From assembly GCF_004339565.1 (NCBI RefSeq), contig NZ_SMFZ01000001.1, positions 2,356,001 to 2,420,000 of the forward strand: a DNA stretch of 64,000 bases, written 5' to 3'. Position 1 is the first letter of the stretch. Each line of letters begins with the position of its first letter. This DNA comes from Pseudonocardia endophytica (GTDB lineage Bacteria; Actinomycetota; Actinomycetes; Mycobacteriales; Pseudonocardiaceae). The position numbers and the translations under genes are program-made. The notes beneath the pieces are model-generated. The model ran no database searches. It had not been told where the DNA came from and saw nothing but the letters and a program-made list of their open reading frames with translations. Shown here piece after piece: positions 47,848 to 56,926 of this stretch.

Positions 47848-49166
47848 CCCGCACCCTGCACCTCAACCTGAACCTGCTGGGCTCGGGGCGCCACGACGGC
47901 GCGTGGCGCACCCAGCCAGACCCGCACGCGTTCCTCGACCCCGCCGAGTACGCGCGGCACGCGCGGACCGCCGAACGCGGCCTGTTCGACGCCGTGTTCC
48001 TCGCCGACACCCCCGCGCTCGGCGAGGAGGCGGCCTGGCGACCGTGGCACGCGCTCGACCCGACCGTCGTCGTGCCCGCGATGGCCGCGGCCACCAGCCG
48101 GATCGGGTTCGTCGCGACCACCTCGGTGATCGTCGGCGACCCGTTCTCGGTCGCCCGCCGGTTCGCCTCGCTGGCCCACGTGACCGGCGGCCGGACGGCC
48201 TGGAACGTGGTCACCAGCCAGACGCCCGCCATGCTCGCCAACCACGGCGACCAGCCGGTGCTCGACCCCCCGGAGCGCTACGCGCGGGCGGCGGAGTTCG
48301 TCGAGACCGTGGTCGCCCTGTGGGACAGCTTCCCCGCGGACGCCGTCCTGGCCGACCGCGAGCGCGGGGTGTTCGCCGACCTCGACCGCGTCCGGCCGAT
48401 CGGGCACCGCGGCCGGTCCTTCCGGGTCAGGGGACCGCTGAACGTCCCCCTCGGCCCGTGGGGCCGGCCGGTGATCGTCCAGGCCGGAGACTCCCCCGAG
48501 TACCGCGACGTCGCCGCTCGGCTGTCCGACGCGGTGTTCACCGTGCAGCGCGATCTCGACGGCGCGGTCCGCTTCCGCACCGACCTCACCGACCGGGCAC
48601 GGCGGCACGGGCGCGACGTCGCCCCCGTCGTGCTGCCCGGGCTGCTCCCCGTGCTCGGGTCCACCGAGGCGGAGGCGCGCAGGCGCAAGGACGAGCTCGA
48701 CGACCGGCTCGACGCGACCGCCGAGCTCGGGCGCCTGGAGCTGCGCCTCGGGATCCCGCCCGGCGTGCTCGACCTCGACCGGCCGCTGCCCGACGACCTC
48801 GCGGCAGGTGGGCCGGGAGTCGTCGCGGCCGCCTTCGTCCGCGGACTGGTGGCCGAGGCCCGCCGGGACGGCCTGACGGTGCGGGAGCTGTTGCGCCGCA
48901 ACCCGCTCGGCGGCCACCGGGTGCTCGTCGGCACGCCGGAGCAGGTCGCCGACGAGATGGCCGAGTGGTTCCGGCGCGGCGCCGCCGACGGCTTCAACCT
49001 GAACATGGACTCCCTCCCGGACGGCCTCGATGCCTTCGTCGACCACGTCGTGCCCGAGCTGCAGCGGCGTCGCCTGTTCCGCACCTCCTACGCCGGGCGG
49101 ACGCTGCGCGACCACCTCGGGGAAACCTCCTCCTACCGTGCGACACGAGAGCTGGTGGACCGATGA
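47844..49166 (+). CDS. SnaA/NtaA/DszA-family FMNH2-dependent monooxygenase (operon B)
   Basis: 440 residues from the GTG at 47844. Same luciferase-like pattern as in operon A: AWRTQPDPHAFLDPAEYARHARTAERGLFDAVFLADTP, VARRFASLAHVTGGRTAWNVVTSQTP, SFRVRGPLNVPLGPWGRPVIVQAGDSPEY and AADGFNLNMDSLPDGLDAFVDHVVPELQRRRLF. It should oxidatively desulfonate or desulfurise the compound taken up by the adjacent transporter, using FMNH2 from a reductase encoded elsewhere. Coupled to both neighbours by 4-base overlaps. Confidence 0.9.
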   Translation: MTRTLHLNLNLLGSGRHDGAWRTQPDPHAFLDPAEYARHARTAERGLFDAVFLADTPALGEEAAWRPWHALDPTVVVPAMAAATSRIGFVATTSVIVGDPFSVARRFASLAHVTGGRTAWNVVTSQTPAMLANHGDQPVLDPPERYARAAEFVETVVALWDSFPADAVLADRERGVFADLDRVRPIGHRGRSFRVRGPLNVPLGPWGRPVIVQAGDSPEYRDVAARLSDAVFTVQRDLDGAVRFRTDLTDRARRHGRDVAPVVLPGLLPVLGSTEAEARRRKDELDDRLDATAELGRLELRLGIPPGVLDLDRPLPDDLAAGGPGVVAAAFVRGLVAEARRDGLTVRELLRRNPLGGHRVLVGTPEQVADEMAEWFRRGAADGFNLNMDSLPDGLDAFVDHVVPELQRRRLFRTSYAGRTLRDHLGETSSYRATRELVDR

Positions 49167-50380
49167 CGACAACGACGAGGGCCGCGACCACGGCGGTGTT
49201 CGACCCCCTCTCCGCGGAGTACCGCGAGCTGCTCGCCGAGCTCGCCGAGGGTGCGGGCGAGCGCGACGCCACCCGCGGGCCGCTGCAGCCGTTCGTCCGC
49301 AGGCTCCGCGACCTGGGGCTCGGGGCGGCACGGGTGCCCCGGGCGGCCGGTGGCGCCGGGCTGGGCGTCGCGGAGCTCTTCGGCGTGGTCCACGAGCTCG
49401 CCCAGGCCGACCCCAACCTGGCGCACAGCCTGCGCAACCACTTCCTGTTCGTGGAGGGCCTGCTCCGCCCCGGCGCGTCCGACCGCAGGCGGCGGTGGCT
49501 GCCCGGCGTCCTGCGCGGCGAGCTGCACGGCGGCTCGTTCAACGAGAACGGGTCCGCCCCCGCCGGGAGCACCCGCTTCACGACGGCCCTGCGGTCCACA
49601 CCGGACGGCCTGGTCCTGGACGGGGAGAAGATCTACAGCACCGGGAACCTGTACTTCCAGTGGATCTCGGTGACCGCGGCGGGGCCGGACGGCGCCACGG
49701 TGTCGGTGATCGTGCCGAGCGACCGGCCGGGGGTCGAGGTACTCGACGACTGGGACGGGATCGGCCAGCGGCTGACCGGGTCGGGCACCACCCGGTTCCG
49801 GGACGTGGCGGTGGCCCCGGACGAGGTGTCGAGCGCCCGTGAGGGCAGTGGCGGTCCCGCGGACCGGCGCCCCTACGAGGCCACCTATGCGCAGCTCTGG
49901 CTGACCACGACGATCGCGGGAATCGTCCGGGCGGCGGAGCGGGACGCCGTGGCACTGGTCATCGGCAGGCGACGGAACTACTACCACGGTGTCGCACCCG
50001 AACCGCGGCACGAGCCCGCCCTGCAGGAGGTCGTCGGCCGCATCGGCGCGGCCGCGCACGTCGCGGACACCGCCGTCCGCGACGCCGCCCGCAGGCTCGA
50101 GGCGGCCTGGGCAGATGACGACCCGGACCCGGACCTGCATCTCGCGGCGTCGCTGGCGGCCGCCCGCACCAAGATCGTCGTCGACGGGCTCGCCCTGGAC
50201 ACCGCCACCGCGCTGTTCGACGCGGGCGGGGCCAGTGCCACGAAGGCCTCGGCGCACCTGGACCGGCACTGGCGCAACGTCCGCACGCTCGCCTCGCACA
50301 ATCCCGCGTCCTACAAGGCGCGCGTGCTGGGCGACCATGCGCTCAACGGGACCCTGCCGCCGGACGCGTCGTTCTTCTGA
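49163..50380 (+). CDS. SfnB/DszC-like acyl-CoA-dehydrogenase-fold flavin oxidoreductase (operon B)
   Basis: 405 residues. Shared landmarks with the operon A paralogue: ARVPRAAGGAGLGVAELFGVVHELAQADPNLAHSLRNHFLF near 55-95, LDGEKIYSTGNLYFQWISV around 155, and C-terminal HLDRHWRNVRTLASHNPASYKARVLGDHALNG. Likely uses reduced flavin on an organosulfur substrate. Last gene of operon B; an inverted repeat follows its stop by six bases. Confidence 0.87.
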   Translation: MTTTTRAATTAVFDPLSAEYRELLAELAEGAGERDATRGPLQPFVRRLRDLGLGAARVPRAAGGAGLGVAELFGVVHELAQADPNLAHSLRNHFLFVEGLLRPGASDRRRRWLPGVLRGELHGGSFNENGSAPAGSTRFTTALRSTPDGLVLDGEKIYSTGNLYFQWISVTAAGPDGATVSVIVPSDRPGVEVLDDWDGIGQRLTGSGTTRFRDVAVAPDEVSSAREGSGGPADRRPYEATYAQLWLTTTIAGIVRAAERDAVALVIGRRRNYYHGVAPEPRHEPALQEVVGRIGAAAHVADTAVRDAARRLEAAWADDDPDPDLHLAASLAAARTKIVVDGLALDTATALFDAGGASATKASAHLDRHWRNVRTLASHNPASYKARVLGDHALNGTLPPDASFF

Positions 50381-50386
50381 CCGGGG

Positions 50387-50429
50387 CGTGACACGGTCCA
50401 CACGTCACCGGTCGTCCCGCCGTGTCACG
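50387..50429 (+). terminator. Inverted repeat after operon B and before the leader peptide
   Basis: CGTGACACGG (50387-50396) and CCGTGTCACG (50420-50429) are perfect 10-bp complements with a 23-base spacer. It starts six bases after the operon B stop and ends at the base before the leader-peptide ATG. It can be a terminator for operon B, an operator for the Rrf2 unit, or both. Confidence 0.5.
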
Positions 50430-50528
50430 ATGGGCGACGTGCCCGACATCCGTGTCTCACTCCTCCGGAGTCTGACGCGCCGTCGGAGCGTCGACCTCGG
50501 ACGCGTCTGCAGCGCTCTCTGTCACTGA
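50430..50528 (+). CDS. Cysteine-containing leader peptide upstream of the Rrf2 unit
   Basis: 32 residues ending SLTRRRSVDLGRVCSALCH, very close to the leader-peptide pattern known before actinobacterial sulfur genes (LTRRRxVDLxRVxSAxCR). Two Cys lie among the last six residues, where ribosome stalling would report charged tRNA-Cys levels. No Shine-Dalgarno is visible, so translation may be leaderless or coupled. TCACTGA (50522-50528, overlapping the stop) pairs with TCAGTGA (50551-50557), and GGAC...GTCC offers an alternative stem: possible attenuator structures. Confidence 0.7.
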   Translation: MGDVPDIRVSLLRSLTRRRSVDLGRVCSALCH

Positions 50529-50614
50529 TCAGGACAGTCACCGTCCCCCGTCAGTGATGGGTGGGCGACCGGTCCCCGTGCTCGCCCGCCCCGGCCCCGG
50601 TCGAGGTCTCCGTC

Positions 50615-51031
50615 ATGCCGTCGTCGCACGTCTCTGCCGTCCGCCCCACGCCGCACGCCCCGCACGACCGCGCCATCCGCGAGTCGCTGTCCTTCGAGGA
50701 CTATCTCCGCCTCACCCCCGGACGCCGCAGGCGCCGGGGCGGGGACCTCACCGACGCCGAGCGGTCGGCCCTCGACCGCCTGCCCGGCCCGCTCGACGTG
50801 CTCGCCCACGTGCAGCCGGAGGCGGTGCCCCCCGCGCTCTCCCAGCTCGGCCGCCTGGCCAGTAACAGCAGCCGGGTCCGGCTGCACGTCGTCGTGGGGA
50901 CCAGGGCGGGCGGCGACGACCCGCTGTTCATCGTGCTCGACGCCGACGGCGCCGAGCTCGGCGTCCTGGACGGCGGGCGAGCGCGGGTGATCGACGACCT
51001 GGCGAGCCTCGTCCAGCGGACTGCGTCCTGA
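50615..51031 (+). CDS. Hypothetical 138-residue protein
   Basis: ATG at 50615 preceded by CGAGG. A polar N-terminus (HDRAIRESLSFEDYLRLTPGRRRRRGGDLTDAERSALDRLPG) leads to a more structured part LRLHVVVGTRAGGDDPLFIVLDADGAELGVLDGG with alternating strands. No signal peptide, no Cys, no family recognised. It lies between the Cys leader peptide and the Rrf2 gene 36 bases downstream, so it belongs to a cysteine-responsive unit; any role in sulfur metabolism is inferred from that position. Confidence 0.6.
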   Translation: MPSSHVSAVRPTPHAPHDRAIRESLSFEDYLRLTPGRRRRRGGDLTDAERSALDRLPGPLDVLAHVQPEAVPPALSQLGRLASNSSRVRLHVVVGTRAGGDDPLFIVLDADGAELGVLDGGRARVIDDLASLVQRTAS

Positions 51032-51067
51032 GCCTCGTCGCAGACCCGACCTGGCAGGATCGACCGG

Positions 51068-51523
51068 GTGCGGATCTCGACGAAGGCGGACTACGCGATC
51101 AGGGCCGCCCTCGTCCTCGTGACCACCGAGGGTGACCCGGTGAGCTGTGCCGAGATCGCGCGCCGCCAGGGCATGCCGGAGAAGTACCTGGAGGGGATCC
51201 TCGGCCAGCTCCGCCGGGCCGGACTGGTGCGCAGCCAGCGCGGCGTGGACGGCGGGTACTGGCTGAGCAGGCCGGGCCGCACGATCTCACTCGCCGACGT
51301 CATCCGCTCGGTCGACGGGCCCCTCGCCACCGTGCACGGTCTGCCCGCACAGGACGTCGGCTATGCGGGCGAGGCCGCCCACCTCCCGCAGGTGTGGGTC
51401 GCGCTGCGATCCAGCATCCGCCACGTACTGGAGGGTGTGACCCTCACCGACGTGGTCTCCGGGCGCTTCCCGGGGACCGTCGACGAGTTGTCAGCGCTGC
51501 CGGGCGCGTGGGAGAGCAGATGA
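51068..51523 (+). CDS. Rrf2-family transcriptional regulator without Fe-S cysteines
   Basis: 151 residues from the GTG at 51068. Typical Rrf2 start MRISTKADYAIRAALVLV, winged helix with EIARRQGMPEKYLEGILGQLRRAGLVRSQRGVDGGYWLSRPGRTISLADVIRSVDGPLA. The three Cys that bind a cluster in IscR are absent, as in CymR-type sulfur regulators. Linkage to a Cys leader peptide and two organosulfur operons suggests it controls sulfur starvation genes. CCTAC-N7-GTAGG at 43406 is a candidate site. Confidence 0.9.
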   Translation: MRISTKADYAIRAALVLVTTEGDPVSCAEIARRQGMPEKYLEGILGQLRRAGLVRSQRGVDGGYWLSRPGRTISLADVIRSVDGPLATVHGLPAQDVGYAGEAAHLPQVWVALRSSIRHVLEGVTLTDVVSGRFPGTVDELSALPGAWESR

Positions 51524-51656
51524 GAGAGCGAGTGACGGCATCGACCGCGTACCACGCATAGCTCGGTCCACCAGCGGAACAGCCGCGCCCGTCGCCGGGT
51601 CCTGCTCGCCGTCGGATCGAGCTCCACCGTGGTCCGGGCAGTGGGGATCAGCTGGA

Positions 51657-52577
51657 TCAGCGTGAGCGGATGTGATCGAGATACACCTGTGGCCAGCACC
51701 AGTCCGCGAACCCGCCGCCGGATTCTCTCTCGATCGACACCTCGAGGACGGAGTCGAGGAGCGTGGTGTGGGTGTCCACCGGGAACGGGAACTTCGCGAA
51801 CGCGGTGCCGTCGACGACCGTCTCCCGGTCGAGCGCGTCGACCGCCGTCAGGCGGACCTTCTCGTGGACGAAGTCGGCTCCGTAGTCGACGTCCCACGAC
51901 ACCCGGCGCACTTCCGCGATCTCGGAATCCTTCAGGACGTATCCGGCGACGTGGTGCTCTCCGAAGCCTGCGATGTCCAGCACGTGGACGGCCGCCGTCG
52001 GCGTCGTCGCCTCGAACCACTTGTAGTGCTGGATCCCGGCCCAGTCACGGGTGCCCCATGAGTGGTCGTGATGACCCTGCGTGTCGAAGTCGATGACCCG
52101 GTCGCCGCAGGTCAGGCGGCCACGAACCCGCCCGCTCTGCTCGACCCTGTCGGTGGCGAAGAACTGCGGGCAGCCGCCAGGAGAGCTCGAGTAGAAGTAG
52201 GGGGCGTGCCTGCCCTCGAACGTGAACTCGACGGCGCACTCCGAACCGGTCACCGAGATCGTCGCTGTGTCGGAGGCCGGGGACAGCGACAGGTCGAGCT
52301 TGCCCAGCTTCCAGCGGTCGAAGCCGACGTCGTCACCGACGGCGATCCCGTCGGTGTGCTCGAGCAGCGTCGACCCGTCCGGGCGGCCACCATAGAAGAA
52401 GATGGCGTAGCCGGCGTTCCCGCTGCCCTTCACCCAGGTGTAGACGGAGACCCCGAGGCCGTGTTCGGGGAGTTGGAACATGAAAAGCAACGACTCACGG
52501 GCCAGTTCCCCCGAGCCGATGTCGTGGCGGACGTGGCTGCGGCGGAGGCCGTCGTGGCCGTCGGAGGGGTCAGACAT
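51657..52577 (-). CDS. DUF7064/DUF7065-type lipocalin-like protein
   Basis: 306 residues, no signal peptide. Two beta-rich halves: an N-terminal part with ESLLFMFQLPEHGLGVSVYTWVKG, and a second half opened by the striking motif DTQGHHDHSWGTRDWAGIQHYKWFEA near 165-190. That His/Asp/Trp motif is typical of a family annotated near steroid and terpenoid catabolic genes and distantly like hydroxyneurosporene synthase/carotenoid 1,2-hydratase. The name is from memory. GGAAGGA precedes the ATG. It shares direction with the phosphotransferase upstream, 114 bases away. Activity unknown. Confidence 0.7.
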   Translation of the reverse strand: MSDPSDGHDGLRRSHVRHDIGSGELARESLLFMFQLPEHGLGVSVYTWVKGSGNAGYAIFFYGGRPDGSTLLEHTDGIAVGDDVGFDRWKLGKLDLSLSPASDTATISVTGSECAVEFTFEGRHAPYFYSSSPGGCPQFFATDRVEQSGRVRGRLTCGDRVIDFDTQGHHDHSWGTRDWAGIQHYKWFEATTPTAAVHVLDIAGFGEHHVAGYVLKDSEIAEVRRVSWDVDYGADFVHEKVRLTAVDALDRETVVDGTAFAKFPFPVDTHTTLLDSVLEVSIERESGGGFADWCWPQVYLDHIRSR

Positions 52578-52691
52578 CGATGTCCTTCCACTGTCGTCGG
52601 GTGACCGGACGCTCGTCCGGCCGGATCTGTGAGGTGGGCCGGCCTGTCCCGGCGGACCGGAGTCGGGCCGCCCGCCCGGGGCCGGGGTCGG

Positions 52692-53783
52692 TCAGCGCCG
52701 ACCGAGAAGGTCGAAGGTCTCCAGGTCGCGGGTCTGGACCGCAGCGCGCTCGATCCACGCCTTCCACATCTGGTCACCTCGCTCGGTCCGCTTGACCCGG
52801 GTCGCGGCGAAGACCCCGCACTGGAGGCCGTGCGCGCTCTGCACGCGGTAGTCGTCCCAGCACCGGTCACGGCTGTAGTCGGTGACCCCGTGTGCCACGA
52901 GCTCCCGGTGGTAGTGATCGAGGAGATCCCGCTCGTGCTCGCGCCGCATCTCGGTGGTGAGGCTCAGGCCGAGGAAGTACGACACGTCGGTGACCCCGAC
53001 CCCGGCCGCTACGGTCTGCCAGTCCAGGACCGTCACGGGCTCGGTACCCCCCTTCGCGTCGAAGAGGATGTTGTCGACCCGCAGGTCCGAGTGCCACAGG
53101 CACTGCTGGGTCTGCAGGATCCGGATCCATGGGTCGACACAGTCGGCGAACCGGGCCGCCTCCACGAGGCAGCTCTCGTCGACCAGGTCGGAGAACGTCT
53201 CCCGGAAGTGGTCCGATACGGCGGCGAACTCCTTGGTGACATGGGTGAACGTGTTCGCCATGGCCTGCAGCCACGGTGCCCGCAGGAGCTCAGCCTGGCC
53301 CCATGAACCGGCGTGCAGGCGGGCGGCCTGCGCCAGCACGGTGGCCGCCTCCTCGATCGTGCAGCCACCGATCTGGTCGACGCTGCGAGCCGGAGCCATG
53401 TCCTCCAGGAAGAGGTTGAAGGCCCCGCTCTCGTCGCGCTGGGCGTGGATCGACCGCGGCGTCGCGACATCGACGGTGTGCGCCACGTCCCGGTAGAAGC
53501 GGATCTCGCATTCGTAGAATCCGGCGTCGATACCGAGTTGCAGGCTCGCCGGATCCTCGGAGGGGAACTTGCCGATGATCGTGGCCGGTCCGGCGTTCGG
53601 CGGGTCATAGGTCAGGGTGAACCGGTAGGAATCCGCGAGCTGGCCGGTGCCGCACGGTTCGTGGAACATTTCCACGACGTTACCCTCAGCGAGGTCACCC
53701 GATCCCCGAAGAACTGCGGTCAACCATTCCGGCTGGATGTCCTGAAGACGGGTGACAGGTGCAAGTTCAGTGGTCATGCACAT
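52692..53783 (-). CDS. Phosphotransferase-family (APH/choline-kinase-like) protein
   Basis: 363 residues. Kinase-like fold of the APH family: catalytic loop LWHSDLRVDNILFDAKGG near 222-240 (HxDxxxxN) and metal-binding VTVLDWQTVAAGVGVTDVSYFLG near 247-268 (the DW motif). N-terminal ATP-binding part ATIIGKFPSED with Lys near 72. Family members in actinomycete lipid clusters have unknown substrates; antibiotic resistance is unlikely here. A TAGAATGGTATG promoter element lies 27 bases upstream of the ATG. A second ATG at 53777 could also start it. Confidence 0.85.
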   Translation of the reverse strand: MCMTTELAPVTRLQDIQPEWLTAVLRGSGDLAEGNVVEMFHEPCGTGQLADSYRFTLTYDPPNAGPATIIGKFPSEDPASLQLGIDAGFYECEIRFYRDVAHTVDVATPRSIHAQRDESGAFNLFLEDMAPARSVDQIGGCTIEEAATVLAQAARLHAGSWGQAELLRAPWLQAMANTFTHVTKEFAAVSDHFRETFSDLVDESCLVEAARFADCVDPWIRILQTQQCLWHSDLRVDNILFDAKGGTEPVTVLDWQTVAAGVGVTDVSYFLGLSLTTEMRREHERDLLDHYHRELVAHGVTDYSRDRCWDDYRVQSAHGLQCGVFAATRVKRTERGDQMWKAWIERAAVQTRDLETFDLLGRR

Positions 53784-53809
53784 GGACTATAGCCGCCATC
53801 ACAGGATTT

Positions 53810-53824
53810 GGCCATACCATTCTA
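53810..53824 (-). promoter_or_regulatory. TAGAATGGTATG promoter element, copy 1
   Basis: Minus-strand TAGAATGGTATGGCC, 27 bases before the phosphotransferase ATG. TAGAAT is one base from the -10 consensus. The same 12-base core occurs in the same orientation at 60375-60386 before an acyl-CoA dehydrogenase gene, suggesting a shared regulator. Confidence 0.55.
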
Positions 53825-53874
53825 GAGGTCGGATAGGTGCGTATATCGTACCGTTATAAGCTATTTCAGGGCAT

Positions 53875-53914
53875 GCCGACGAGTGGTACAGGTACACCTG
53901 CACCACTCGTCGGC
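53875..53914 (-). terminator. Hairpin terminator after the acyl-CoA ligase gene
   Basis: GCCGACGAGTGGT (53875-53887) pairs perfectly with ACCACTCGTCGGC (53902-53914), a 13-bp stem with a 14-base loop, 72 bases beyond the end of the leftward ligase gene and before the phosphotransferase promoter. Confidence 0.7.
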
Positions 53915-53985
53915 GGACGGATTACGGTTCCGATGAGAACGCGGATTGACAGCCAGATTCGCCCGTTCCACGTTCTCCGAACCGA

Positions 53986-55494
53986 CTACCCGCGAAGGAC
54001 GTGCTTCAGGATTTTTCCGGTCGTGTTCCGGGGCAGCTCCGCCACGACGCGCACCTCCCGGGGCAGCTTGTACCGCGCCAGCCTGCCGTCGAGGAACGCG
54101 CGCAACCCGTCGAGGTCGACCGTCGCACCCGCGACGGGCACGACCACTGCGACTACCCGTTCCCCCCACTCCTCGTCGGGAGCACCGATCACCGCGACGT
54201 CGGCGACATCACCGTGTTGGTGGACGGCGTTCTCGACCTCGGCGGGGTATACGTTCTCACCCCCGGTGATGATCATGTCCTTCAGGCGGTCGCAGATGAA
54301 GTAGAAGCCCTCCTCGTCCCGGTAGGCGACGTCCCCGGTACGGAACCAGCCGCCGGGAATCGCGGCGTCTGCGGTGGCCTCCGGCAGGTTCCAGTACCCC
54401 GGGGTGACCGTGTCCCCGCGCACGCACAGCTCTCCCGCGACGTGCGGGCCGGTCACATCCTCGCCGTCGGCGACCCCGATCAGCTTCACCTCGTTCAGGA
54501 CCCCGGAGGTTCCGCACGATCCCACCTTCGCCAGTGCCCGTTCCGAGGACAGGAACGTGGCACCGGTGGCCGTCTCGGTGAGCCCCCAGCACTGGCTGAC
54601 CGCGACGCCGTGCTCGCCGAAGACACGCAGCAGCGACTCCGGCACGGGCGCCGCACCGGCGACGACGAACTCGAGCGAGGACAGGTCGGCCTCGGCGAAC
54701 CGGGGTGACCGGGTCAGGTACAGCATCATCGTCGGCACCAGGAACATCGTGCTGACCTGGCGCTTGGTGACGGTCTCGATCGTGGCGTCGGGATCGAAAC
54801 TCTGGTGGAGGATGACGTGCCCACCGGCCATCAGCAGCGGCAGCACCATCACGCAGAGCCCGCCGGAGTGGAACAGCGGAGCGGACGTGAGGCCCGTGTG
54901 GCCGCGGTGGTAGTTGCATGACAGCATCCAGTTGACGTTGTTCGTGAACAGGTTCCGGTGGGTCAGGACCGCACCCTTCGGGTGACCGGTGGTCCCGGAC
55001 GTGTAGAGGATGACCCCGGGCGAGTCGACGTCGACGTCCACCTCGGAGGCCCGAGGGGCACGGTCGGCCGAGTCGAGGTCGTACCGGGTCCAGCCCGCCC
55101 GTTCCTCGCCGAGGGTGATGTGAACCGTGACCGCGAGTTCGTCCCGGATGCCGTCGATCTCGGAGACGTGCTCGCCGTCGGCGATCAGCAGGGTCGCTCC
55201 CGAGTCGTCGACGACGTAGCGGAGCTCCCTGCCGGTGAGCCGGAAGTTCAGCGGAACGAAGATCGCCCCGAGGCGCGCCACGGCAAACAGCGCGACGACC
55301 TGGGAGGTGTGGTTGAACCCGAGGTAGGCGACACGGTCACCGGCACGTACCCCCTGCGCGGCGAGGAAGTCGGCGAACGCCTCCACCATCGACTGGAGGT
55401 CGCCGTACGTGTGGGTCTCCTCGGCGAACGTCAGTGCCGCGCGTCCGACGTCCCGTTCCGCCCGTCGTCGCAGCCAGGTGGCCAGTCCATGCAT
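53986..55494 (-). CDS. Acyl-CoA synthetase (AMP-binding)
   Basis: 502 residues from the ATG at 55494. P-loop LYTSGTTGHPKGAVL near 160-175, CWGLTETATG near 295, GDVAYRDEEGFYFICDRLKDMIITGGENVYPAEVENAV around 385-420, and the adenylation Lys in NTTGKILKHVLRG at the extreme C-terminus. It activates a fatty, steroid or terpenoid acid as CoA thioester, feeding the acyl-CoA dehydrogenases at 60.4-64 kb. Preceded by the leftward LuxR gene, 259 bases away; a terminator follows. A longer in-frame reading to 55884 is compositional only. Confidence 0.9.
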   Translation of the reverse strand: MHGLATWLRRRAERDVGRAALTFAEETHTYGDLQSMVEAFADFLAAQGVRAGDRVAYLGFNHTSQVVALFAVARLGAIFVPLNFRLTGRELRYVVDDSGATLLIADGEHVSEIDGIRDELAVTVHITLGEERAGWTRYDLDSADRAPRASEVDVDVDSPGVILYTSGTTGHPKGAVLTHRNLFTNNVNWMLSCNYHRGHTGLTSAPLFHSGGLCVMVLPLLMAGGHVILHQSFDPDATIETVTKRQVSTMFLVPTMMLYLTRSPRFAEADLSSLEFVVAGAAPVPESLLRVFGEHGVAVSQCWGLTETATGATFLSSERALAKVGSCGTSGVLNEVKLIGVADGEDVTGPHVAGELCVRGDTVTPGYWNLPEATADAAIPGGWFRTGDVAYRDEEGFYFICDRLKDMIITGGENVYPAEVENAVHQHGDVADVAVIGAPDEEWGERVVAVVVPVAGATVDLDGLRAFLDGRLARYKLPREVRVVAELPRNTTGKILKHVLRG

Positions 55495-55753
55495 GGTTCC
55501 CCACTCCGTCAGTGACCTGATGCGGTCCTCGGCACCGGGCGGTGGCGGCCACCACGCCGTCGACGGGTGACCGGCCGCGCCGCGCCCCGTCGCATCACGG
55601 AAACCCCGGACGTCGCCGCGGGCACGACCGCGATAGCTCGTGAAGGAGTGTGTGCCGCCCGGCAGGAGACGCACCTCACCCCGGGGGAGAATTCGTGTCC
55701 TCCCGCGGGAGGGGCTCGTCGCCGGACGGCCGCGCCCGGCGACGGCGGCGCGG

Positions 55754-56926
55754 TTACCGGTAGTAGCGGCTGACGGCTTCCGCGCGGTTCGCCGCGGACA
55801 ACTTGCGGAAGATGTGCTTGACGTGGGCCTTGACGGTCGCCTCGGTGACGAAGAGCCGTGCGGCGATCCGGCTGTTGGTGTCACCGGCCGCGATCAGGTC
55901 CATCACCTCCAGCTCCCGCGGAGTCAGCAGCCGGGCGACCTCCGGGTTGCGCGCGGGTCGTTCCGACCGCGGCTGCGAAACACCCACTGGTGCCGTCACG
56001 GGCGGTTCGTCGAACGTCGGCGCGCCATCCGTCATCTCCTCCACCATGTCGAGCACCGACCCGGTGTACGAGGCGAGGACCTGTTTCAGCGAGAACAGCC
56101 GCTCACGGTGGACGATCCGTTCGACGGCGAGACCGATGCCCTCCGCCAGTACCCCGATGAGCTCCCGGTCGAACTCGTCCACCACGTTGCCCACGCCGGT
56201 GTCGCCGTGCACGAACCCGATGACGCTGCTCCCCGCGACGAGTGGAGCGGCGACGTAGGCCAGCGACCCGCTGGTGCTCACGAGCTCGCGGTGCACCCGC
56301 GGGTGGTCCTGGGCGTCGGCCACCAGGATCGGTTTCCGGGTACGGACCAGCTCCGCCTCGACCAGCTGCCGGTCGATCTGCCTCGGGTGACGGCTCCCGG
56401 CCTCCCGGATGGCCTCGGCCAGCCGGGGGTCGTCCCGGACATGGGCGGCCCGGGCGATCCACCGGCCCCGGTCGACCTTGGACAGGAGGCAACGCTCGAA
56501 GCCCACCCGCCCGAGCTCCGCAGGCGCGCGCTCCATCAGCGAGGTCACCGTCGACAGCGGACGGAGGCGCTCAAACACTCCGCGGGCCGACGCGAGCGCG
56601 ACCGCCCGCCTGCTGAGCGCAGCCTCGCGCACCGCGCTCCGCACCTCGCAGATCTGCACCAGGAGCACCGACAGCCGCCCTCGGTCCGCCTCGGAGCCGT
56701 CCGCGGCGGCGATCGCGGCGACGACCGCATCCCGGGCTCCGTCGAGTGCACCCTCGGCAAGCCGGCGGGTGACCAGGTCCGCGCGGCCGGGCGCGCCGGT
56801 CCACCCCGTCAGCGAGGTGACGAGTTCGAACACGTCGCGCAGACGCCGGACGACATCGCCGTCGTCGAGTTCAGCGGACAGGCCGCGAGGCACTCGGGGA
56901 ATCGTTCGCGGGGACGGCGACGACAT
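55754..56926 (-). CDS. LuxR-family regulator with GAF-like sensor
   Basis: 390 residues. Helical N-terminus to about 130, a GAF-like domain about 140-275 (GFERCLLSKVDRGRWIARAAHV... KPILVADAQDHPRVHRELVSTSGSLAYVAAPLVAGSSVIGFVHGD), and a C-terminal LuxR helix-turn-helix (LLTPRELEVMDLIAAGDTNSRIAARLFVTEATVKAHVKHIFRKLSAANRAEAVSRY). Such GAF-LuxR proteins often regulate adjacent catabolic clusters. It is divergent from the ferredoxin reductase gene. Inducer unknown. Confidence 0.9.
   Translation of the reverse strand: MSSPSPRTIPRVPRGLSAELDDGDVVRRLRDVFELVTSLTGWTGAPGRADLVTRRLAEGALDGARDAVVAAIAAADGSEADRGRLSVLLVQICEVRSAVREAALSRRAVALASARGVFERLRPLSTVTSLMERAPAELGRVGFERCLLSKVDRGRWIARAAHVRDDPRLAEAIREAGSRHPRQIDRQLVEAELVRTRKPILVADAQDHPRVHRELVSTSGSLAYVAAPLVAGSSVIGFVHGDTGVGNVVDEFDRELIGVLAEGIGLAVERIVHRERLFSLKQVLASYTGSVLDMVEEMTDGAPTFDEPPVTAPVGVSQPRSERPARNPEVARLLTPRELEVMDLIAAGDTNSRIAARLFVTEATVKAHVKHIFRKLSAANRAEAVSRYYR

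Noticed and set aside
55495..55884. 130-codon N-terminal extension of the acyl-CoA ligase at 53986-55494
   Set aside because: Low-complexity Ser/Pro/Arg sequence; the AMP-binding family normally starts near the ATG at 55494.
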